DNA of 48,004 nucleotides from Burkholderia guangdongensis (GTDB lineage: Bacteria; Pseudomonadota; Gammaproteobacteria; Burkholderiales; Burkholderiaceae): NCBI RefSeq assembly GCF_013403875.1, contig NZ_JACBNX010000032.1:1-48004 (forward strand). Reading direction: 5' to 3'. Below, piece by piece: positions 43,262 through 48,004 of this stretch. Position numbers and translations under genes: made by a program. Each line of letters starts with the position of its first letter. Position 1 is the first letter of the stretch. A model generated the notes under the pieces. That model saw only the letters and a list, made by a program, of their open reading frames with translations. It had not been told where the DNA came from and made no database searches.

Positions 43262-43285
43262 CGCGCCGTGCGGCGCGCTTTTTTT
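43262..43285 (+). terminator. Plus-strand intrinsic terminator without an assigned gene
   Basis: CGCGCC-GTGC-GGCGCG hairpin followed by C and seven T residues. It faces rightward, but the gene to its left is on the minus strand, so any transcript it ends would have to start between about 43120 and 43260. Confidence 0.7.
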
Positions 43286-43492
43286 ATCGGCCCCGTCATT
43301 TGCACTTTGCCGAAGCGAAGGGTAGGCGAACAGAACATCGCCTCCCATTGGGGCAAGAGCATGCAGCGCATGTCAGTGCGCTTATATCGGCTTGAAACCG
43401 GGGTTTCGTCGCGGCGGACCGCGTGTATACGCCTAGTTCGGTTTCGTTAAGGAGAGTATTCGAACGAGGATTCGGGCGGGCATTCGAGCACG

Positions 43493-43535
43493 AAAAGCCG
43501 GCCCGCGTCAGTGCGATGAAAGCTGTCGGGCCGGC
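43493..43535 (-). terminator. Intrinsic terminator of the porin gene
   Basis: Arms GCCGGCCCG and CGGGCCGGC enclose a 21-nt loop, followed on the minus strand by TTTT. It starts about 20 nt past the porin stop. Confidence 0.65.
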
Positions 43536-43554
43536 GCTCGCGCATCCCGTCCGG

Positions 43555-44721
43555 TCAGAACACGTGCCGGATGCCGACCGACAAGCCCAGTTGCCCGCTC
43601 GAGCCCGGCGTCATGTAATACGTCTGCGCGCCCGACGGCAGGTAATAGCCGACCGACTGCCCGTTCGGCAGGTAGCCGACGTTGTCCCAGTTCAGCGACG
43701 CATTGCGCGAGTACATCGCCGACGCATACAGATCCGTGGCCTTCGACAGGCTGTAATCCGCGATCGCGACGTACTGCTGCAGCGGCTTCGGCTTCACGAC
43801 CGTGCCGTTCAGCGTCGCATGCCTGATGTCGTCGTAGTAGTAGCCGACGATGAAATGCGCGGCCGGCGTCGCGGTCCAGTTGATGCCGGCCCAGACCATG
43901 TCGTCCTGATGCGGCGGGTACAGCGGCGAGCCCGACGAGGGCGCGAGCGTGTTGCCCCAGCGGTATCCGGCGACGAACTTCAGCGTCTGGTACGTATACC
44001 GCAGCCCGACGAACGCGCGCATGTCGCGCCCGTAGTCGTTGCCGCCGGACGCACCGACGAACTCCTGCGCGCTCAGGTTGTTCACGTTGTCGAAGCCGAG
44101 GCCGATGCCGAACGCGCCGGCACTGTACGACAGGCCCGCGCCGTATCCGGAGCCTGCGCCGAACGAGCCGGCGCGTCCGCCGAACGACCAGTGGGCGGTG
44201 GCGAGCAGCGGGCCGAACTGGCCTTCGTACTTCACCATGCTGTTCTCGCGGAAGCTCGGGCCGGACATGGCGACGACCGGCTCGAACTCGGGGGAGTAGT
44301 AGAGCGGCGTGTAATCGGCGAGCGCGACGAACGACGACGTGTATTGCCGGCCGAACGTGATCTTGCCGTACTGGCTGCCGAGGCCGACGAACGCCTGGCG
44401 GCCGAACAGCAGGCCGCCGTTGCCGAGCTGGCCGTTGTTCGTGTTGAACTGGTTTTCGAGGGTGAAGATCGCGGAGTAGCCGCCGCCGAGATCCTCGTTG
44501 CCGCGCAGGCCGAAGCGGGACTGCGCGATGCCGGACGGGGACATCTGGAGCTCGGAGCCGGAGCCGGCCACCTTCACGCCGTTGACGACGTTCTGCACGT
44601 GGTTGACGAACTGCAGGTCGACCGTGGTCATCCCGTAGAGCGTCACGGACGACTGCGCATGCGCGCCGCCGGCCAGTGCCGTGGCTGCGGCCGCGATGGC
44701 GGCCAGATAACGTTTCTTCAT
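43555..44721 (-). CDS. Gram-negative porin (Porin_4/OmpC-like)
   Basis: Outer-membrane porin precursor of 388 residues. The signal peptide is MKKRYLAAIAAAATALAGGAHA, then QSSVTLYGMTTVDLQFVNHV. Family blocks: RFGLRGNEDLGGGYSAIFTLENQF, LLFGRQAFVGLGSQYGKITFGRQY with the loop-3 area after it. The C-terminus is LGLSVGIRHVF. GGAGGAG precedes the ATG. It lies 46 nt downstream of the alpha/beta hydrolase gene on the same strand and is probably in its operon, with a terminator after it. The substrate is not predictable. Confidence 0.92.
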   Translation of the reverse strand: MKKRYLAAIAAAATALAGGAHAQSSVTLYGMTTVDLQFVNHVQNVVNGVKVAGSGSELQMSPSGIAQSRFGLRGNEDLGGGYSAIFTLENQFNTNNGQLGNGGLLFGRQAFVGLGSQYGKITFGRQYTSSFVALADYTPLYYSPEFEPVVAMSGPSFRENSMVKYEGQFGPLLATAHWSFGGRAGSFGAGSGYGAGLSYSAGAFGIGLGFDNVNNLSAQEFVGASGGNDYGRDMRAFVGLRYTYQTLKFVAGYRWGNTLAPSSGSPLYPPHQDDMVWAGINWTATPAAHFIVGYYYDDIRHATLNGTVVKPKPLQQYVAIADYSLSKATDLYASAMYSRNASLNWDNVGYLPNGQSVGYYLPSGAQTYYMTPGSSGQLGLSVGIRHVF

Positions 44722-44767
44722 GTCTCCTCCGAACTTCGTTGTAGTTAATGGATGCGCACGCAACCGA

Positions 44768-45628
44768 TCAGCGCACCGTCTTCAGAAAATCGATCACCGC
44801 GTCGGCCACGGCGGCCGGCTGCTCCGGCAGCATCGCATGGCCGGCGTTCGGCAGTGCCACCAACCGGGTATTCGGACGCCTCGTGACCAGATTCCATGCA
44901 TTGACCGGCAGCGCGATCTTGTCGTCCAGGCCCTGCACCACCAGCCCCGGCGCCGTTCCGCCCAGATAGATCTTCCGCATGTCGGTATGTTTCGCGGCCT
45001 CGATCTGCTTGCGTGCGGCGTCGGGAAACCAGCCGTCCTTCCACGCGGACGCGTCGTTTCCGGGTGCGAAGAAAACCTTCTCGACCGCCTGCTGACGGCG
45101 CTCGCCCGGCAGGCTCGGATCGAATACCTTGGTGAACTCCTCCAGCGTGTCGTGCGCCATCTCGATCTCGCCGCCGGCCCCGACCAATATCAGACCGATG
45201 ACGCGCGCGTTCTGGTCCGACGCCGCGGCGCGCGCGACGCGATTGCCGTAAATCTGTCCGAGGACGACGGCTCGCGCGATGTGCAGCTGATCCGCCACCA
45301 TCCAGATATCCGCCCCCAGATCGTGCAGCGAGATTCCGTCCATCGGCCCGGTGCTGGCGCCGATGCCCCGCGGATTCACCAGCACGACGCGATAGCCGGC
45401 GGCGGCCACGGCGTTGCCGAGCTGTTCGAAATCCTGAGCGGCACGGCCCAGCGACGGATACATGATCACCGCGGTGCCCTGCCCTTTCTGGAAGACCTCC
45501 ATCCGGACAGGCGCGCGCCCGACGAGTTGCCGCTGCCAGCCCGGCAACGGATGCATTTCGCCGTCGGCCCACGCGCCGCTCACGCACAGAACACCGAGAC
45601 ACACCGCCCAAAGAAAGCGCAACACCAT
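44768..45628 (-). CDS. Exported alpha/beta-hydrolase-fold protein lacking the nucleophile
   Basis: Protein of 286 residues. Signal peptide MVLRFLWAVCLGVLCVSGAWA, so periplasmic or secreted. The alpha/beta-hydrolase fold is visible: strand VVLVNPRGIGASTG, nucleophile-elbow region ARAVVLGQIYGNRVARAAA, acid turn VVQGLDDKIALP and histidine turn LPNAGHAMLPEQP. The elbow G-X-nucleophile-X-G reads G124-Q-I126-Y-G128, so the usual Ser/Asp/Cys is isoleucine. A classical serine-hydrolase reaction is therefore unlikely unless another residue substitutes. The start at 45628 gives a proper signal peptide; the longer frame does not. It is divergent from a LysR gene and upstream of a porin. Confidence 0.85.
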   Translation of the reverse strand: MVLRFLWAVCLGVLCVSGAWADGEMHPLPGWQRQLVGRAPVRMEVFQKGQGTAVIMYPSLGRAAQDFEQLGNAVAAAGYRVVLVNPRGIGASTGPMDGISLHDLGADIWMVADQLHIARAVVLGQIYGNRVARAAASDQNARVIGLILVGAGGEIEMAHDTLEEFTKVFDPSLPGERRQQAVEKVFFAPGNDASAWKDGWFPDAARKQIEAAKHTDMRKIYLGGTAPGLVVQGLDDKIALPVNAWNLVTRRPNTRLVALPNAGHAMLPEQPAAVADAVIDFLKTVR

Positions 45629-45708
45629 TCGTCCCCCCACTGGAAAAGCCGTTCCTTGCCGAAACGGCAGCCCGCACACGATGAGGCAACCGACAGATTC
45701 AAAAAAGT

Positions 45709-45722
45709 GATAAATATTCATC
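45709..45722. promoter_or_regulatory. Candidate LysR operator in divergent region
   Basis: GATAAATATTCATC is palindromic except for one base pair and lies in the AT-rich part of the 121-nt region between the alpha/beta-hydrolase and LysR genes, 28 nt before the LysR ATG. Position suits autoregulation and control of the divergent operon. Confidence 0.4.
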
Positions 45723-45749
45723 GTTTGGATACTTTATGGAATCACTGCG

Positions 45750-46691
45750 ATGAACGATGAGCGTGCCGCTTCGAGGCAACTGGTGGGCCGTCTGCGATTC
45801 CGTCATCTGAAGTTGCTGGTCGTTCTTCACGAGACGGGCAGCCTGCATGGCGCCGCCGCGCAGTTGAACGTGACGCAGTCCGCGCTGAGCAAGGCGTTGA
45901 ACGAAATGGAAAACGCGTTCGGCGTCCGGCTGTTCGAGCGGCACGCGCGCGGGTTGACCGCGACCCCGGCCGGCGCGTTGGCCATCCGCGGCGCGACGGT
46001 GCTGCTGCACGAACTGGCCCACGTCGGCGAGCAGGTGATGTCCGAGCCGGCCAGCACCATCCTCCGCCTCGGCGCCCCGCCGACCGTCGCGCATGGGCTG
46101 ATCCCCGACATCCTGCGTCGGCTCATCGACGACAGTACGGCACTGCCGATACGCGTGATGATCCAGGAAGATCGCGCGGATGCGCTGATGAAATCCCTGC
46201 TGGACGGCCAGCTGGATGCGATCATCGCCCCGCCGCCGACGGAGCTGCACGAAACCGTGGCGGCCGAGTTGCAGCACGTCGTGCTGCACGACGTCGCGCT
46301 CGTCGTCATCGCGCCCGCCGGGCATCCTCTTGCCGGCGCAGCCGCGCTCAGCTGGGCGCAACTCCAATCCGATCCGTGGATCCTGCCGGGGCAGACGTCG
46401 ATGGTCCGGCGCATCGTCGACCACGCGTTCCTGAATGCGGGCCTCGCTTCGCCGACGCCGCTGATCGAGTCGTTCGCCCCGTACACCAACCTGCAGCTGG
46501 TCGCCAAGGGGTTGGGGCTGAGCGCCGTGCCGGACATCACGCTGGCTGGCCTGGCGGGCAATCTTCCGGTGGCGCGCCTGAACGTGCGTCCCGAGCCGGC
46601 ATCGGGCAAAGTGGTGATGTTCTACCGGAAGCACGGCCTGAATCACGGGGTCAAGTGTTTGCTTCACGCGTTGGGGCATGCGGTGCGCTGA
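45750..46691 (+). CDS. LysR-family regulator (GbpR/PcaQ-like)
   Basis: LysR-type regulator of 313 residues. N-terminal RLRFRHLKLLVVLHETGSLH with LNVTQSALSKALNEMENAFG and LFERHARGLTATPAG is the branch that includes galactose-binding-protein regulators and PcaQ-type activators. The effector domain runs from TILRLGAPPTVAHGLIP through VVIAPAGHPLAGAA to NLQLVAKGLGLSAVPDI. It is transcribed away from the alpha/beta-hydrolase/porin pair, its probable target. The effector is unknown. Confidence 0.9.
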   Translation: MNDERAASRQLVGRLRFRHLKLLVVLHETGSLHGAAAQLNVTQSALSKALNEMENAFGVRLFERHARGLTATPAGALAIRGATVLLHELAHVGEQVMSEPASTILRLGAPPTVAHGLIPDILRRLIDDSTALPIRVMIQEDRADALMKSLLDGQLDAIIAPPPTELHETVAAELQHVVLHDVALVVIAPAGHPLAGAAALSWAQLQSDPWILPGQTSMVRRIVDHAFLNAGLASPTPLIESFAPYTNLQLVAKGLGLSAVPDITLAGLAGNLPVARLNVRPEPASGKVVMFYRKHGLNHGVKCLLHALGHAVR

Positions 46692-46789
46692 CGGCCGCGC
46701 GCCGCGCTCGCCGCTTTCGGCTACAGTAAGGAGCCTGCATCAGGAATGCGGCCGCGACGCGACCACACCTTTGCCCCTGGAAAGCCACG

Positions 46790-47149
46790 ATGAATACTCC
46801 GTCCGCCTACACCGCCGACGCCCCCACACGCGCGGAGGTCGACGCGCTCGACGGCGCGGCCGTCATCGAATTCGGCACCAACTGGTGCGGCATCTGCAAG
46901 GCCGCGCAGCCCGCGATTCGCGACGCGTTGCTGGCGCACCCGGACGTTCGGCACCTGAAAATCGAAGACGGTCCCGGCCGGCCGCTCGGCCGCTCGTTCC
47001 GCATCAAGCTCTGGCCGACGCTGGTGTTCCTGCGGGACGGCGTCGAAGTCGCACGCGTCGTTCGGCCCGTCAATGCCGAGCAGATCGAGGCAGACGGGTT
47101 CGCCGCGCTGAATCGCCCCGCTCCACACGCACACACCGGCACCCGCTGA
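46790..47149 (+). CDS. Thioredoxin-like protein
   Basis: Cytoplasmic protein of 119 residues with a thioredoxin fold. The active site is FGTNWCGICKAAQP with Cys33 and Cys36 (CGIC rather than CGPC), and the cis-proline strand is KLWPTLVFLRDGVEVAR. No signal peptide, so it is a general disulphide reductase candidate or a specialised partner. The CGIC motif should shift its redox potential relative to CGPC. A weak AAAG precedes the ATG. No functional link to its neighbours is apparent. Confidence 0.88.
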   Translation: MNTPSAYTADAPTRAEVDALDGAAVIEFGTNWCGICKAAQPAIRDALLAHPDVRHLKIEDGPGRPLGRSFRIKLWPTLVFLRDGVEVARVVRPVNAEQIEADGFAALNRPAPHAHTGTR

Positions 47150-47218
47150 CCATGCTGTCGTCCCGCACCTGATCGGCGAACGAGCGCGCGCCGGCGGACG
47201 ATCGAACCTTCTCGGGCG

Positions 47219-48004
47219 GGCTGTGTCGCATTAAGCGCTGCGGTAAAATCGGCAGGCCGACACAGCTGACGAACACGATGGACAAGATCAAGAAGACACC
47301 ACGTAAGACGCTGCCCGACGGCATTGGGAAGGTGCTGAAGCGGCTGCATTATCCGCTTGACGTGATTCTGCTGTGCGTGCGCTGGTGGCGTATTCGTTGA
47401 GCCTGCGCAACCTCGAAGAGATGATGCTGGAGCGTGGAATCGAGGTGGATCATTCGAGCGTGCACCGCTGGGTCATCAAAGTACTGCCGGTGTTTGAAAA
47501 GGCATTTCGCCGCCGAAAGCGCCCGGTGGGCAAGAGCTGGCGAGTCGATGAGACCTACGTCAAAGTCAAGGGTCAATGGAAGTATTTGTACCGCGCCGTC
47601 GACAAGGAGGGCAATACGGTTGACTTCCTGCTGCGAGCCCATCGTGACAAGGCGGCTGCGCTTCGTTATTTCAGGAGGGCGATAGACCAGAACGGCGAGC
47701 CCGAAACGATTACGGTGGATAAGAGCGGTGCCAATCTGGCCGCGCTCGAAGCGCTTAACGGCGAACGGCCAACGCCGATCAAGGTCCGGCAGAACAAGTA
47801 TCTGAACAACATCATTGAGCAGGACCACCGGGCCGTCAAACGCATCATCAAACCGATGATGGGGTTCAAGGATTTCCGGTGCGCGTGCATCATCCTGTCC
47901 GGTATCGAAATCATGCACGTGATCCGAAAGGGGCAGATGCGTGACGATGGCATCGCTGAGACTGCGACCGATCAATTCCATTCTCTTGCAATGTAAGCAG
48001 TCCT
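47219..48004 (+). mobile_element. IS6-family insertion sequence (right end outside window)
   Basis: Starts with GGCTGTGTCGCATTAAG, like the IRs of the IS6 family, from memory. The first nine bases GCTGTGTCG (47220-47228) are repeated in inverse at 47258-47266 (CGACACAGC), a subterminal dyad. The transposase frame follows. The matching right inverted repeat should lie just past the window end. Confidence 0.8.
47278..47996 (+). pseudogene. IS6-family transposase, frameshifted
   Basis: DDE transposase broken into two frames. The first (ATG at 47278) gives the N-terminal KTLPDGIGKVLKRLHYPLD and ILLCVRWW, then stops at 47398-47400. The second frame supplies the rest: VAYSLSLRNLEEMMLERGIE, WRVDETYVKVKGQWKYL (first Asp), TITVDKSGANL (second Asp) and IIEQDHRAVKRI (Glu). 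Intact relatives read CVRWYVAYSLSL, so four bases seem deleted after CTGG near 47385. All catalytic acidic residues remain but the helix-turn-helix N-terminus is out of frame, so this copy is probably inactive. Confidence 0.82.

Larger units (their letters stand above)
43143..43554. other. Intergenic region between permease and porin genes
   Basis: No protein gene is supported in this 412-nt stretch. It holds a plus-strand terminator (43262-43285), a short inverted repeat GAAACC-GG-GGTTTC (43394-43407) and the porin terminator (43493-43535). I looked for a purine riboswitch on the permease side and did not recognise one. Confidence 0.5.

Noticed and set aside
43116..43554. Purine riboswitch before the NCS2 permease
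   Set aside because: No match to the conserved purine aptamer core was found on the permease strand.

Overview
The window is high-GC DNA with the gene content and codon bias of Burkholderia sensu lato: paired Porin_4-type porins, a DUF4148 protein, MarR/LysR/TetR regulators beside efflux genes, KatG, DbpA and an NDH-2 enzyme. Both ends lie in mobile elements. On the left is a group II intron with its reverse transcriptase, cut short by what looks like an insertion-sequence terminus. On the right is an IS6-type element with a frameshifted transposase. The window may therefore be a contig broken at repeats.

Layout. 1-1894: truncated group IIC-like intron on the minus strand, abutting a transcription terminator. 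2022-6189: plus-strand NarX/NreB-type histidine kinase without a nearby response regulator, a TauE/SafE permease and an MFS symporter. 6230-21207: a minus-strand catabolic locus. 21460-23723: a Rieske/FAD reductase and a LysE-type exporter. 23743-28809: phospholipase C, pyruvate oxidase PoxB and an AEC transporter. 28837-31128: a DHA2 efflux pump with its MarR regulator. 31139-33459: DUF4148, TetR and DUF2855 genes. 33558-40354: katG, a zinc-ribbon protein, dbpA, a LysR gene and an NDH-2 gene. 40583-43115: a LysR gene and a purine-type NCS2 permease. 43555-46691: a porin and a nucleophile-less alpha/beta hydrolase, divergent from a LysR gene. 46790-47149: a thioredoxin-like protein. 47219-end: the IS6-type element.

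The centrepiece is the locus at 6230-21207. In transcription order it encodes a porin, an atypical short-chain dehydrogenase/reductase, five proteins matching the subunit set of acetophenone carboxylase (two HyuA-like ATPase-type subunits, a small zinc-ribbon subunit, a HyuB-like subunit and a roughly 31-kDa fifth subunit), an acetoacetate/benzoylacetate-CoA ligase, a small Ala-rich ORF, and a MalT-like LuxR-family regulator. This predicts ATP-dependent carboxylation of a ketone to a 3-oxo acid, then CoA activation for thiolysis. No thiolase is present, and the true ketone cannot be read from sequence.

Two promoters in the locus, before the porin-reductase pair and before apcA, share a composite operator: a palindrome around CCCGTTCGGG, exactly 8 nt, then CATGGATT followed by a GC-rich dyad. 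The palindrome is centred near -42 of each inferred promoter, the usual place for an activator. The MalT-like protein is the obvious candidate to bind it. A second regulatory circuit is readable at the DHA2/marR genes, where nearly identical operators fill the -35/-10 spacer of both promoters.
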